A DNA stretch of 64,000 nucleotides. It comes from Quillaja saponaria (lineage: Eukaryota > Streptophyta > Magnoliopsida > Fabales > Quillajaceae). The DNA lies in the NCBI GenBank assembly GCA_029379385.1, contig CM055613.1, forward strand, positions 14,030,001 to 14,094,000. The letters are read 5' to 3'. A program made the translations under genes and the position numbers. The notes below the pieces were generated by a model. The model ran no database searches. It saw only the letters and a list, made by a program, of their open reading frames with translations, and had not been told where the DNA came from. How positions within the stretch are numbered: position 1 is the stretch's first letter; every line of letters starts with the position of its first letter. Shown one piece after another: positions 33,471 to 47,100 of the stretch.

Positions 33471-34539
33471 GTATTACAAAAAATTTAAATAATTGTTATT
33501 TTTACACCTTTCTAAACTAGTTAGAAAAACTTTTCGAACCAAACAACTCTTAATTATTGACAACAATTAAATTAGTGTAACGCGGAAACATGGTCCAAAA
33601 ATATATTCATTGGGTCGCACCTTGTAATGGTAAAGCCTAATTAAACTAACGTGCGGAAGAGAGAGCGTGCGACTTACGTCCCGCCAGTTAGTCGTAACAT
33701 TGTTTTTCAAGCATGTGACTTGTTTTCATCAATTACCAAGTTGGACACAAAAATATGGGAAAGAGAAAACCTTGATCTTCCACTTTTAAAAAAATATATC
33801 TATCTCCTAATCTCCTCATTTCATTTTCAGATAGAATTTATTAGTTATTTTTATTAAAAAATCAAATAGTTATTATGAACTTCATAAGTCTTAATAATAT
33901 CTATAGAATAAAATTACTTCATTAGATACCATTGCATTTTTATTTAAATACTTGATAAAAATTCATATGCGTTATTGTTAATATTAATAAAAAAAAGGTA
34001 TAATAAATAATATATTATAAGTTGAAAGTTACTACAACCATACGAAATTTATATTTTAATTTAATAGAAATTTACTTGATAAAATTTAAATATTTTTAAG
34101 AGTATTTTTATATTATTTATCAAAGTAATATATATGAAACTTTTATTATTTTAGTTAACTATAATTCTGATATTATATGGTTAATGAATCATTATTGTAA
34201 AAATATGTAAAATTTTAAAAGTACTATTTATTTTTATCTAACTATAAGTGCTATCTCAATTAATCTAACAATGAAATATCGTTTGGTAAATGAGATTCTT
34301 ATAACCTCCCACTATAATATATACCTATTTAAAAATAAATTTAATAACTAAATCTCATCCCCTTACTTAATAACTGTTTCTTCCCCATCCCATCAATCCA
34401 TTAATTATTTATTTTAATTAAAAAATATTCTACTTCCTCGACACACATAAAAAACAGTAACTTTCCCACTCTCTCTCCTATAAAAATAATTTTGTTATTG
34501 TGAAATTAAATTTATTTAAAAATATGGATTTTTTTCTAA

Positions 34540-34690
34540 TGGATGCCTTAGGGTACTTGTTGAAGTATAATAAATATGATTTTTAAAAGTTAATTTTTTT
34601 TTAAATAATAATTTATATATTAAATAGCATTTAAACCATGACTAACTAACATAGTAAATATTATCAATTTTATATTTACAAAACCTTTTT
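34540..34690 (-). repeat. Dispersed AT-rich repeat, copy B (inverted)
   Basis: Reverse complement of copies A and C: TTAGTCATGGTTTAAAT, then ATATAAATTATTATTT, then TTAACTTTTAAAAATCAT. It abuts the Helitron-like terminus at 34690-34714, which may mean the repeat family is part of a larger element. Confidence 0.45.
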
Positions 34691-34714
34691 AGATAAACCC
34701 GTGCACGCGACTAG
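34690..34714 (+). mobile_element. Possible Helitron 3' terminus
   Basis: The sequence AAACCCGTGCACGCGACTAG is followed by T. Helitrons end in a small GC-rich hairpin then CTRR and insert before T. Here the palindrome CGTGCACG precedes CTAG by only a few bases, closer than usual. I could not find a matching 5' TC end, so only a terminus is claimed. Confidence 0.35.
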
Positions 34715-35418
34715 TATTATAAAAATGAGCATACTCTTATAGTCTCATACTATTAATATAAATTTTTTAAATTTAACTTCTTAATAACTGTCCACATAAT
34801 TTCTACTACATACTAATTCTTCTTTTTTCTTTCAAATTATAATAAAAACACTTAAAATGGTCACTTTACAATATTTTTTTATTTTTATTTTTAAGATTTA
34901 GCATGAGCAAAAACAGTCCATGCAACTATAAAATTAAATGTACTCATTTGAAATACTCTAATAAAGTTATGACAAGTAAACTCTTAATTAAATAATTCAA
35001 TTTTTACCCTATAAAATATGATTCAAGTGGTAAGACAAGCTTAAACTCAGTTATTGAGACACTTGTAATATCAATGATTTGAGTATGCAAAAAAACACAT
35101 ATAAAGAGGGACAACTACATACCTCGATTAGTTGCGAATAAAATTAGGTTCATGTTCACATCCAAAATATATACGATGCTTGTGAGAAAAAAAAAAAATC
35201 AGTTTTTCGTTTTATCACAATTTAGTTTGTAGAAGTGTTTATCATAAAAGATAAAAAAATAAAAAAATAAAAAAAAATATATATATAGCTACTAGAAGTC
35301 TTTATGTCAAGCTTGAGCGTGTAGCTACGCGCCAGAGCGTGTTAAGCTAGTAGCAAATTAGAAAGTAACAAAGACTGACCAAACACAATGTCAGTCTGCA
35401 CACCCGTCTCGATGAATA

Positions 35419-35458
35419 GGCGGTGCATGCGGCGTATAGTTACGGCGGTGCATGCGGC
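35419..35458. repeat. 15-bp GC-rich direct repeat
   Basis: GGCGGTGCATGCGGC occurs perfectly at 35419-35433 and 35444-35458. It contains the palindrome GCATGC and stands out from AT-rich surroundings. The island 35280-35460 is the most GC-rich part of the gene-free region; no gene was recognised in it. Confidence 0.9.
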
Positions 35459-36687
35459 CTGTTTGGGAGATAGTAAAACTGAATTATTTTAGATATATTG
35501 ATTTTTTTAATAAATTTAAATCAATTTTGGGTAAGATGTATGTTAGCGTCTGACTCTTTTTGTGCCTGTAACAATGTAATTTATTTATAAATATTTTATT
35601 ATGGTTATACTTTAAGTTAAAATTAAATATAAGTTGTAATTCTTTGTAATATATTTACTACCAATCAATTAGATACAAAATATCAAAATTCAAACTTCTA
35701 CAAATTCTTAATTTTATGTTTACCTCAATCAATAAAATATAAAAAACAACAACAACAACAAAGAAACTATCATTTCACTCTATTAAAACCCACCATTAGC
35801 AAAAGAAATTCTACCACCAATGGTTCATGAAATTAATAATTTAATATTGATCTTTTAGTCAAGATGTCGATGAAAATTATTCTATAAAATAGGTGAACAA
35901 AGTTTGAATCATTTTATCAAAATTTGAGTATTAGATTTCAGTTTTGACGCTTCTTAATTAATTCACGACATAAACAAAAACTTTTTTAATATTGGAAGTT
36001 GTAAAAGTATTAGATTTATATTCCTTTTTTGATGACGTTTTAAAGCCCAATCCAGAACTTATCTCAGAAAATAATTTAAATAATGAGATACCGGTTCAAC
36101 TGTAAAATTGACTGTTATAATTTAATATAAATATTATTCTTTATATTTATCATTAAAATAATTAATAACTATAGAAATCCGAATATATAATAAAAAAAAT
36201 ATTGGTCTTATTGGTTTAACGTCGAGTCACGAAGACAATTCACAAGGTCGGTCCAGGTGTTGAAGCAATGGTTTTAGATATTAGATATTCTAATCCATAC
36301 CAAACGTAACCATACTAAACGTACCTGAATATGATAGTTTAATTTACCCCGACCAAGTCATGTTAGATATTAGATATTGTAATCCTTCAAGAAAAATCTG
36401 AGTGTTCTCGATCAACCCAACAAAGATATTCCAATCACGTGCACCCATAAATGGTAGTTTAAACTGAAGGAGTTTGTGAAAGATTCCCATTTAAAAAAAA
36501 AATTATTATAGAAGCAATCTTTTTTCTACGAGGGGAATGATAATTATAATTGTTTTATATAAATTAGCAACTCATACTTTGTAATAATATTAATTTAAAA
36601 TTTAAGCTCATCGTCGGATTGTAAATTTAATTTCGTTCTTAAGTAATATACATATTAGACTTCTTAATATAATGTAAAAGCCTCTTA

Positions 36688-38315
36688 TCTATACTATATA
36701 TAAAAAAAGGTATTAAAAAAATAATTTTTTTATTTTTTATTTTACCCTTTACACTTAATAAATTTTTAATATTATCACACCATGTTTAGAGTTTAAATGA
36801 AATTAAAATTTTAAAATTTAATATATTTCTAATTAAATTATTAGAGTTTTGTTCTAATGTGAATTTTTTTTTTTTTTTCAAAACTTCCAAATAGTTTTAG
36901 AATTGTCTAATTTGTTATATCTATCTACTCTATATAAAAGTGACTTAATGGTAAAATCTTTTGATTTTCTTACATACCCTTATGAATTTTTAGTATTATA
37001 GTTACCTTTAGTTGTTATTTGGTTACAAATAAACTATTATTTATTTTTACTTTTTTTTAAAAAAAAATTCTCCATTTTAATATCAATTGTAATTGCTTTA
37101 GAGCTATTTATTTCTTTTTTATTAATTCCTTTCAAGGCCAAAATATTTTGTTTTTCTTGGATATCCTTATGAATTTTTATTATTACATAGTTAACCTTAG
37201 TTGTTATTTGACTACAAATAAACTTTTATTTATGTTTTTTTTTTCTTTCTAATTTTTCTCCATTTTAATATAAATAGGATTGTAATTGTTTTAGAACTAT
37301 TGTTTTCTTTTTTCCTAATTCTTTTGAGTCTTAATAAATCAATAATTTTTTTCAATAATTATATGTCAATAGCAATTAAAATTGAATTCTTCAATTTTTT
37401 TTGTCTAATAAGTTCTTAATAATCATAGTTCTTTTCAAATTTATGAATTAAAATTTTGAAAATAATAATAAGAGTATAGTTTTTATTATTATAATATTTT
37501 TATTTTAAATTTTAATTAAAAAATTATTTTTTCAATAATTATATGTCAATAGTAATTAGTATTGAATTCCACTAATTTTTTGTTTAATATGTTCTTAATA
37601 GTTATAATATTTTTTAGCTCTTCTACGAATGAACTTTAAAAAAAAATACTATTAATTAATTTTTGAAAAGCATAATTTTTATTATTATAATATTATTTTT
37701 TTAACTTTTAATTATTCCACCTTAAGAATTAAATAATTAAATATAAATTTATGAATTTAATTTATTTATTTGTTAAATTTATCTATTTCTTTATGAATAT
37801 AAAATTGGTTTAGTGGAAGAAATTTTATTTTCTTAGATGCTCTTATAATTTTTTACTATTACATAAATACTTTTAGTTTTTATTTTGCTTGAAATAAAAT
37901 ATTTATTTATTTATTACTTCTTTTCTAATTCTTCTCTATTTCAATATTAATAAGATTTTAATTGTTTTGTTACTATTGATTCTTTTTTGTTCTAATTCTT
38001 TTCAAAATTAATAAACTTATAATTTAAAAATAACTATATATCAATAATAATTAAGATTAAATTTCTCAATTTTTACTATTTAATAAGTTACAAATAACTA
38101 TAATATTAAGAGTAATTTTTATGTTTATATATTGTTGTTTCATTTATTCTTCCATCTTTAATTTTTTTTCAAATTATATATTTATATTATGAATTAAAAT
38201 TTTCATTAGATTTATCTATTTTTTAAATGTCATTCATATGGAATATTATTTTTTTAATTTTAATTTCATAATGTGTATATTTATAACATGATAATGCATG
38301 TGTCATAAAAACTAG
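36688..38315 (+). mobile_element. Non-autonomous Helitron-like element
   Basis: The 5' end is A|TCTATACTATATATAAAA, matching the TCTATACTA-type start of many plant Helitrons. The 3' end is CTAG (38312-38315) followed by T, preceded by a hairpin: stem ACATG (38286-38290), loop ATAATG, stem CATGT (38297-38301), ending 10 nt before CTAG, the expected spacing. The insertion is between A and T without duplication. The 1,628-bp interior is non-coding and internally repetitive: a module with CTTATGAATTTTTA...TTAGTTGTTATTTG occurs at about 36980 and 37163 (and diverged at 37850), and one with AATTATATGTCAATAG at about 37355 and 37530 (diverged at 38030). No Rep/helicase frame is present. Confidence 0.6.
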
Positions 38316-41182
38316 TGTTTTAATATGAGGGTGTTGCTACAAGCTTCTTCCACCAAAATTGATAAGTTTGACGTTTTGAGGAACAACAAAGGCACATAAT
38401 ATCAAGAAACTTCTAACATTGTTTGTTCCTTTCTAGTTTGTTGAAGGCCCAATTTCAAAATTTAGGCCTTAATTGAGTCTCAAACTGAATTTAAAGGAAC
38501 CCAACAAGAAAGTGGGAAACCAATGAAACCAAACCCCACTAAGAGAAAGTGACCCCTAAGTTGCTACGTAGTGACAACCTAGCTGGCAGCAAAATTTGTG
38601 TAGTTTTGGTCCAAATGAATCCTCAAGAAACGACAGAAAGAGAAAGGTTTGTCGTGTACTGGTGTCCAGTCATTAGTCAAGGTCGGCAGCTGCAGCTTAG
38701 TGTGAACACAACACGTATAAGGTCGGCACCTTCCAAGAAAGTGGCAGTTTGTAGTTGAAAAACAACGAATAATGTTGGTTCATTCCACTTGGCCCTCTTT
38801 GGTTTTACTGTCACTGTGTGCATCACGACTCACCACTAACTGTAACTTTTTTCTAGCAACTAGCAAGCCTTCTTGTTAACTATAGAATTTAAAATATTAT
38901 AAAAATAATAAATTATTTATTATACAATATTATAACAAATAATATAATTTTTTATTTATTATCTTAATAAATATTTATTAAAAAAAATTATTGTAATCTA
39001 ACTTTATTAAAACAGGCGGCGCTATATGTTTGAGTGAAACTTAACCCCAAAGTATAAATCAACTAACATTAAAAAACTTCATAGAAACATAAAATAATGT
39101 TATCTCACAAATGAACAAATATGAAAATAGCAGAAAGCGATAAAGTAACACGAAGACTAAATTAATTAAATATGTATTAGAAAGACAAAATAAATTATAA
39201 TTTATTCACTAAGCACTTCCACCAAAAAATTTGTATTATTTCTTGATAGTCAAGTAACTAGTTTTAATTGTGTATATATATATATATATACATATTATCA
39301 TAATAAATAAATTTTTTTTCTTTATTGTATCATTTCACGTGAACTCACACTCAAATTTAAATATATATATATTTTGTGAATGTATATAATTTTTTTAAAT
39401 GTTATCTTTATCAATGTGTTAAGTTTTTCTTATAATATTTTCTTATCTTTTTGTTAAATTTAAAAATATCTAAGGACACTTGTGAACATATGTGAAAATA
39501 CTTATAATATATATAATATTTGAACAAATAGTTTTCGTTCACACTCATAAGGTTTGTCAAAAAGTAATGCCATCCGAGCGGGCTATGCAAATTGAAAGGA
39601 AAAGGACAAGACATAATTAGGAAAAATTGAATCAATCCCATAAAATAAAATATAATCCAATATTATAAAGTTAGTGGCCTAAAAGGTCATACTAAAAAGT
39701 AGCTAGGTTGATTATGTTCAACTTTGTGTCCACATAAATCCTTGACAAGGTAACTTCCAAGTAGTTTCACAAACCTTCGTCACACTTCTCAAGTTGCTTA
39801 GGCTTAATACTTTTAAAATCAGCATTATTTAAAAAAAAAAATTAAGACCAACTTTTTGGTTTTTATCACCCTTTACGTAAGTCTTATCTCTCGATTATTA
39901 TACTTTTCACACAAGTATGTGTTGTATGATGCAATGTATTGAATATGTTTTCACAATGTGCTCTTTTATTTTTCAACTTGTCATGTTTAGCTTATTCAAT
40001 GTTATATATGACCATGTACACTTCTTTTGAGTAGTATTATATGACTGAAAATTAATAGTAGGCACAACAATAGTCTAAATCAACTTCTAACAAAATTTGA
40101 TTTGTAAAAGTTAATTCAATATAACAAGGATTCAATTTGAGATAATTTAAGAAAATTTAATATTCAATTCATACTCGGTTTATATATTGTATATTCTTAT
40201 TTAACCATCCAAAACAATAGTCTTGATCGAGTTAAAACTTGATATGATCTAAATTTGAAAAATATATTTGATCCAACAATGATTCAATTTAGAATAATAA
40301 TTGAATTTAAACCAATTCATATTAAACTTGTCTTATATGTTTTGTTTCTTCATCAGTCCATACATTTTGTATTATCTAGAGATATAACTGAAATTATCAT
40401 AATATAACAAATTATGATTTAAATGAAATTTAATTTATAGATCACTTTTAATCATATAAATATTATAATTTGATTAAATTAAATATCCAACCAATCAAAT
40501 TACCATTCTATATAATCACAATATACAACGCGGTCAACATTCATATAATTCAATTAATATATCTAAACATTTGAACCAAGAGATATTAAAAAATAAATAA
40601 AATCAACACAAATACATTAAGAAAAAGACTAGAAATTGAAGGGGACATAATTATTTATAGACCATTGGACATGTGTACAAAGATTCAACTCTAATGTGAT
40701 GCGGCAAACATTACAATTTTATGAAATCTATTATTTCAATTTTCTTAGTCTTGTATTGCTTGGGATACAAGGATTCCAATGTTGGAATTTTAAAACGACT
40801 TTTTAATTATTTATGTGGTTGGTTAAGGACCATTAATATGACGAGGTTTGCTTGCACATGTCAGCACCAAAATATGCCGACGTATAATCCAAAGACTAGG
40901 TCGAATCCTCTGCAACTTTTGCTTTCTATATACTTTGTACACACCATTTAAAACCCAATTATACTTAAATCAAAGTTAAAGTCCCCAAATTGAGGCAGAA
41001 TCTAATTGGTTGTTAAAATTGGATTCAGATTGTGCGAAGGAGACAACCCAAAGTTGACAGTGACCACCATATATTTGTGGTGGTCAACGATCCTTAACAT
41101 TGTTAAGCCGACATCTTGAACGAAACTTCCGGCGAGGCTTGTGACGAAAGCAATGACAGAATCACAAAAATGTGGGACAAAC
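38316..41182. other. AT-rich gene-free region, right part
   Basis: A less AT-rich island at about 38330-38880 has no recognisable exons. The rest is A+T-rich with a (TA)n tract at about 39275-39292. The final 500 bp lead into the NAC promoter. Short open frames here have no recognisable domain. Confidence 0.5.
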
Positions 41183-41399
41183 ACACGTGTACCATAAACC
41201 ATTGTTATGATGCCACGTGTCATATGTCATGGCGGCGGTCAGCTAAAGATTAAAAAAATGAAGTAGGCTGGGTTAGGTCGGATCCGTTAGTTTTTCTCAC
41301 TCATCCAGTCCTGATCCACACCCACGTTTTTAGTTCTAGATAAGACTTGAAACTTTTCTATCGCACGTGTCAAAAACCCAGTTACCTTGGCTCTATAAA
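41183..41399 (+). promoter_or_regulatory. NAC gene promoter: three CACGTG boxes and a TATA box
   Basis: Three G-box/ABRE-type sites lie within 190 bp: ACACGTGT at 41183-41190, CCACGTGTC at 41213-41221 and GCACGTGTC at 41363-41371. A TATA box, CTATAAA, is at 41393-41399, about 150 bp before the ATG at 41548. Multiple ACGTG cores close to a TATA box are typical of abscisic-acid and drought-responsive promoters bound by bZIP factors, agreeing with stress induction of ATAF1-type genes. Binding itself is inferred. Confidence 0.7.
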
Positions 41400-41547
41400 G
41401 CCCCATTCTTTTGGTTAAGTTCGTCGTTTCAGATCTCAAGCAGAGCAAAAAACATAGCAAGAAGAAAAAGAGATAGAACTAGAAGAAGCAGATTTGCAGA
41501 AAGGAGAGAAAGCTTGGAGCTTTACTTTGTAGTGAGAGAAAAAGTGA

Positions 41548-43079
41548 ATGACGAGTAATCAGTTGGAGTTACCACCTGGATTTAGATTTCACCCAACAGA
41601 TGAAGAATTGGTGAATCATTATCTGTGTAGGAAATGTGCTCAAAAGTCTATAGCTGTTCCAATTATCAGAGAGATTGATTTGTATAAGTATGATCCATGG
41701 GAGCTCCCAGGTAATTACTCTTTTTTTCTTTTCTTCTTTTTTGATTTTCATTGTATGTATTTTAAAATCTTCAAATTTTGTAGATCTGGGTTTGAATTAC
41801 AATACAATTTTGAATATGGGTCAGTTCAATTTCTTTTAAAGTTGTAAAATTTATGATTAAAGAAACTTTTTTTTTTTTCTACATATTTTCTCCAATTAAT
41901 TTTGTTTTGATAAACGTGTGGTTGAATTCAGAAAAGGATAAGCTTGTTTCTCTGTCTCTGTTTTTAAAATTATATATATATTTTTTTGGTGGAAAATTCT
42001 ACACCCATTTAATTTTTTTTTTTATTCGTTTTAATTGTGGGTGTTGCTGTCTTTTTCGTTTTCATTCATTAAATTGGTAATTTAAACATGTGGGTCAAGA
42101 AAATTAGTCTGAATTTTTCTTTTTTCAACTTTGGTAGTTGGATATTTATTTTTTTCTTCAATTTTATTAATGTTTAATGTTTTTATTTACAGAGATGGCT
42201 CTTTACGGTGAAAAGGAATGGTACTTCTTTTCTCCAAGGGACAGGAAATATCCAAACGGTTCACGACCGAATCGGGCTGCTGGAAGCGGGTATTGGAAAG
42301 CAACCGGAGCGGATAAGCCCATTGGAAAGCCCAAACCACTTGGAATTAAAAAAGCACTTGTGTTTTATGCTGGAAAAGCCCCTAGAGGAATCAAAACCAA
42401 TTGGATCATGCATGAATATCGGTTGGCAAATGTTGATAGGTCTGCTGGCAAGAAAAACAACTTAAGGGTATGCAACTAATAAAACAATTTCTCATCAAAA
42501 AATAAATTTATCAATAATTTATTCGAGTTTATTTGATAAGTGGGTGTGCTACCTGCATTGTCGAATCTCGAAAATAAGCACTTTATTTTTTCAAAATTTA
42601 ACTGATATAGTGTTTGATTTTTGATGTTATTGCAGCTTGATGATTGGGTATTATGTAGAATTTACAACAAGAAAGGGAGCTTAGATAAATATATAAGAGT
42701 CTCCAAGTTAGAAGAGATTGAGGAGAAAAAACCAGACATCAAATTATATGGACAACAGAACATGGTACCACAGCAAATACAAACAATGTTCAGCAATGAC
42801 CAATTATACATGGACATGATGTCAGATTCGGTACCAAAGTTGCACACGGATTCAAGCTGCCTCTCGGAGCACGTGCTATCACCCGAGGTCACGTGCGATA
42901 AGGAAGTTCAAAGTGAACCAAAATGCAATGAGCTAGAGCTACAAGATGGATTTGATTTTCAGTTCAATTACTTGGATAATAACTTTATAGATGACCCTTT
43001 TACCTCTCAGGTTCAATACCAAGTGAACCAGCTCTCACCATTGCAGGACATGTTCATGAACCTACAAAAACCATTTTGA
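41548..43079 (+). CDS. ATAF1: ATAF1-type NAC transcription factor
   Basis: A 293-residue plant-specific transcription factor in three exons: 41548-41710, 42193-42467, 42636-43079, all junctions in phase. The NAC DNA-binding domain is complete: [15 protein letters not shown] (subdomain A), [14 protein letters not shown] (B), [20 protein letters not shown] and [14 protein letters not shown] (C), [16 protein letters not shown] and NWIMHEYRL (D), and [14 protein letters not shown] (E). The C-terminal half carries the ATAF-subgroup markers [24 protein letters not shown] and the terminal [13 protein letters not shown]. Length and tail match ATAF1/NAC002 more closely than other NAC clades. This group controls abscisic acid, drought and senescence responses in the nucleus. 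Three CACGTG boxes upstream support ABA-linked regulation. Confidence 0.95.
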
Positions 43080-44101
43080 AGTGGGAACACCAATTGGGTG
43101 GGCCTGGAATATTTTAATTCATTGTATCGTATATTAGGACAAAACACCAGCAGACAAATATTTTTGTCTGTAATGGGTCATGTTCGAAAATAGAGACATT
43201 GAATCTGATGGAGCATTTGTACAAAAAAAAAGAATCTGATGGAGCATGCTATTTTCATTGTATAAGAAAAGAAAAATAGAATTTCTTAGTTTTAATATGT
43301 AACGATTCCAGTAAGAAATTCATATTATTTATTTGAAAATTGTAGCATAATCTTTTCATATATTAGAATTCAAAGAGTCAAATGCATTTATCTACTCTCT
43401 TTTTCTTTTTTTTTTCCTTATGTTAGTGTTAATTTGAGTTATTCAAACTTCATGAAAAGTATAAACATCAATGGGAAGAGGCACCACAAGCAGAAGCTAT
43501 TGACTCTTGTTTTGGAACTCTCTTTTGATATTGTGTAACCATAGTTTAAACTTCAGGTGATAAATAAAGGTAATAGTAAATGCATAGACCATTTTTACTT
43601 TGTGCACGATGATACACTGACAGAAAAGAAAAAAGTGAACACCAGGTGGGTTTTACTCCCTATTTGTAGGTGATCACCGGAACATTAGACCCCTTCTAAA
43701 AAAAAAAGGATATAATTTCCTGATCAATTTGTAGAGTATTTTCCCATACAAAGTAATGATAATGTAATAAACTTCATTATAAGTAATTACATACATCTAC
43801 ATCTATATAAATCTAATACAAAGTACATTGAGATTATGTACACATAAAATCACTCTATGAAATGATGATGAGACTTACATGAGATTCATCTATATCAGTG
43901 AGAGTGACTCCTCTGCATGAAATAAATTGATACATAGTATAACATCATCCTATAAGATAATTTCCATTATATAAAGTGATATTCATAAGACTATATATAT
44001 ACACACCAGGAAGATAATAGAACTCCAGCAGGACAATACTCTTTGATGATACGCAAGTACTCAACTGATATAGATCATAAGGAAGAGAAATTCTTTTTGA
44101 A
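43080..44101. other. Spacer between convergent NAC and protease genes
   Basis: It contains the 3' flanks of both genes. A short duplication (GAATCTGATGGAGCAT) occurs at about 43201 and 43233 around an A-run. No exon or RNA gene was seen. Confidence 0.6.
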
Positions 44102-47100
44102 TCAAATGCGGGAGTGCTTGATCTTAGGAATCCAGTCACAGATTGCAGGAGCCCAACCAATCAACTGCTTCTCGTTATCGAATATCATTAACTTGTCTTG
44201 CATTGATATGTCTACATGAAACAAGATGAAGTAGTATGGTTTAGTTTTCATTTTCAGGTATTTTCCTTTCTGAATTCTGAAAAGGGTGTTGCTATATGCA
44301 CTGCTCCATGCACTGAAACCACTCTCAGTGAGGGTGAGTTTTGTGTAGGTAACAAATTGCTCCGTGCACATAGCCCATCCTTCTGAAACATGTTAAAAAG
44401 GAAGTAGTGCTTTTAGCACAGAAACTATTACCTCCAATTACGTTGGAATCCTGCAACCCTGCTTCAGTACCATTAAGAATTCCCAAGCAAACATTTCCTT
44501 TGTTCTGACAAGACATATTGTTAGGATTGAAAATCAAGTTCTTGAACAAGGGAGATATTAGAAAATGGAACTTACTGATATTATTAGATAAGATTCAGGG
44601 GAGAGTTCGAATTGAGTTTTAGCTCTCCCACCACTGGTGAAACGGAGTGCTAATGGCTTGAAGTATTTTCTAACATCACATACGCTCTTGAAAGGTTTCC
44701 TTCCCTTCCAACAAAGATTGAGAGTCCGGTCATCTGATGCTTCTCTCAAGGGCTTTCCAGTCAATTCCTTCTTCACCTAAAGTTGGAACAACATTGTTAT
44801 AGATTGTTAAAAATCTAAACTTTCGAGAAATGATTATGGAAACTTTCATACATTCTTAAGATAAAGGACACTAAGAAAAGTTACATACGGATCATTTCAT
44901 GAAAATTAGGCACAAAAAAGGAAAAAACCAACAGAAATTTCTTCAATCTGATTTGAAGCTGTAATCACTAACCAAATAAATTAATGCTTGATAAGCCTTA
45001 GAATTGAAGTACGTGTAAGAGCTCCCACTATCAAAAACAACAAGCAGATTGTTAACTCCTGTAGCCTTCCCACCAAAAATTAGTTCTGCTGTGCCTGGAG
45101 AGTAATGTTTGCTGCCATAAAACAGACAGAAGATCCATAAGAAATTAGAGGTAAGCATTATTTCAAGAGATTGGAAATGTACGAAGGGGATTAAAGGTCC
45201 ACTTACGAATAATCACGTGACATTGGAGTCCAAGTTACTCGTGAAGGATCATAAAGATCATCCCCAAAGAAGAGATATCCTCCTCCTTGTACACTTAAAC
45301 AGTGTCCAATTACATTGCGCACCCAACCCTGGCTGTGAAGCTGTGATATCATACTTGACTTTCCCCTGCCTATGCCAAGGATTCCATCTAAGGGATGATA
45401 ACATGAACCTGGAAGTTGATCATATCCACATCTGTAAAAATAAAACCAAAGTATGTTTAGACGAATGTCGGTTCCCAGGTGCCATTGTTGAACAAATTCT
45501 TCACAGGTTCCTCCATGTGAAATGGTGAATCGAGTCAACTGGAGTAAATTTGAAGCAATATTGTGGATTGCAAAGGAGGTTTTACAGAAGTCTAATTAGC
45601 TGTCTTTTTCATTTCCTAGATCTGTATAGTAATGTTGTCATTCAATATATAATTGCAGAAAGATATTTAAACTCGCAAAAATAAATTAAGATTACTGAGA
45701 TTATTCAATCTTGGGTATTTTTTGTTTTTTGCAGAACTGCTTGCACAAAGGCCAATATTTCAAGAGAACATTGATTAAGGAACCAGATAGAGAACATCGA
45801 TGTTATAGAAAACTTGGAGGAGAAAGCTTGCAAAAGTTACTAACCCAAGTGCGAGACGAGGTTTAATTTGGATTCCATTTGTATAGTTGAGAACAAAGAC
45901 ATCCCTGACAAGAACCCCAAGGGAAGAACCATGATCTGCATACCGAATCTCATAGTCACACTGCTCTGGATTTTCACATTTGTGTTGACCAGGTGGGTGC
46001 AAAGATACACAGAGGGGGTCCTTACATGGCACTAGGTCATTGCTGGGTTGATAAAGTGGATGAGGTGCCTGAAAAATAAGAACAACAGAATTAACCAAGT
46101 AGTATCCTAAATAGGTTACTTGTATCTACAAAGTTAAGCTTCTAATTTAGGATATCATGGCAGCTAACATATGTCGGCCTCAGCCTGGGATTTAAGCAGT
46201 CAAACAGCAGTACTTTTGACAAGACATCAAAGTTTCCTAGGAAATGAATTCGGTAATATATGACGAAAAAGACATTGTTGTGACTGAAAAGGGGAAACCA
46301 AATCAAATTTGAAGATAATAAGGAACCTTAAAATTCTGCAAAAACAGATTACAACTTAATGACAGTCATTCCATCAATTCCATGAAGCTTTAGCACTCAT
46401 GACATATATAACCTTATGCTTAGTAAAAACTTAATGAAGAATTTCATTCCAAAACCATATTAAAAAATTATAAAGAAGTTGCTAGTTTCATTACCTCTGT
46501 GCATTGAACACAAGGGGCATCACATTGGAGCCATGTAAGGTCACTGCCCGTGTCAAGATCAAGAAAATAAGGCTTTGGTGGCTGGCCTACGCTTAAGGTA
46601 ACATTATAATACCTGCAAATGATTATCACATTGGATCAATCTGACGAGTAAAATTTTTCCTAAACTTCAAGCTCAATGTCTGTGTCATTTGACTACATGT
46701 ATTTTCATCTTTTCAGCTTAATGACTTAACAATGTATTTATATAAAAAAAAAAATGTGTTTCAACAAAACTAGAAAGTTAAAAGCACTCAAAGCATGATA
46801 TATTTAATGAGGACATGTGACAAAAGTCTATAAACAAACAAATAAAAATTATTTTTAATTTCCAACCGACAAAAACCAAAAGTAAAGAGAAAAATAGGTG
46901 ATGTGTACGTACCCCATAGGGTAAACGTTACCATGAATCGGAAACAAAAAGGAGGACCCAACTCGATTCATCATTGATGACGACGTCGCTTCATCTGGTG
47001 GCATCCATTTCCTTCTATGCAGCTTATCACCGAAGGAAGCTGATGACAAAGACCAGCTCAAAACCAGGACTGCTAGTACTAACAAACCCACTTTCCCTTC

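Larger units (their letters stand above)
31367..36687. other. AT-rich gene-free region, left part
   Basis: It starts with the upstream flank of the beta-galactosidase gene (31367 to about 31650) and continues as A+T-rich DNA with no conserved protein segment on either strand. Recognisable content is listed separately: a foldback element, dispersed AT-rich repeats, SINE-like fragments, a Helitron-type 3' end and a GC-rich direct repeat. A (TA)n tract lies near 32503-32521. Confidence 0.55.

Noticed and set aside
35419..35458. CRISPR-like direct repeats
   Set aside because: Only two 15-bp copies, and the DNA is nuclear plant sequence, where CRISPR arrays are not expected.
38549..38758. 70-codon frame in a less AT-rich island
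   Set aside because: No initiator context, domain, splice partners or repetitive-element similarity was recognised; looks like chance in a GC-richer patch.
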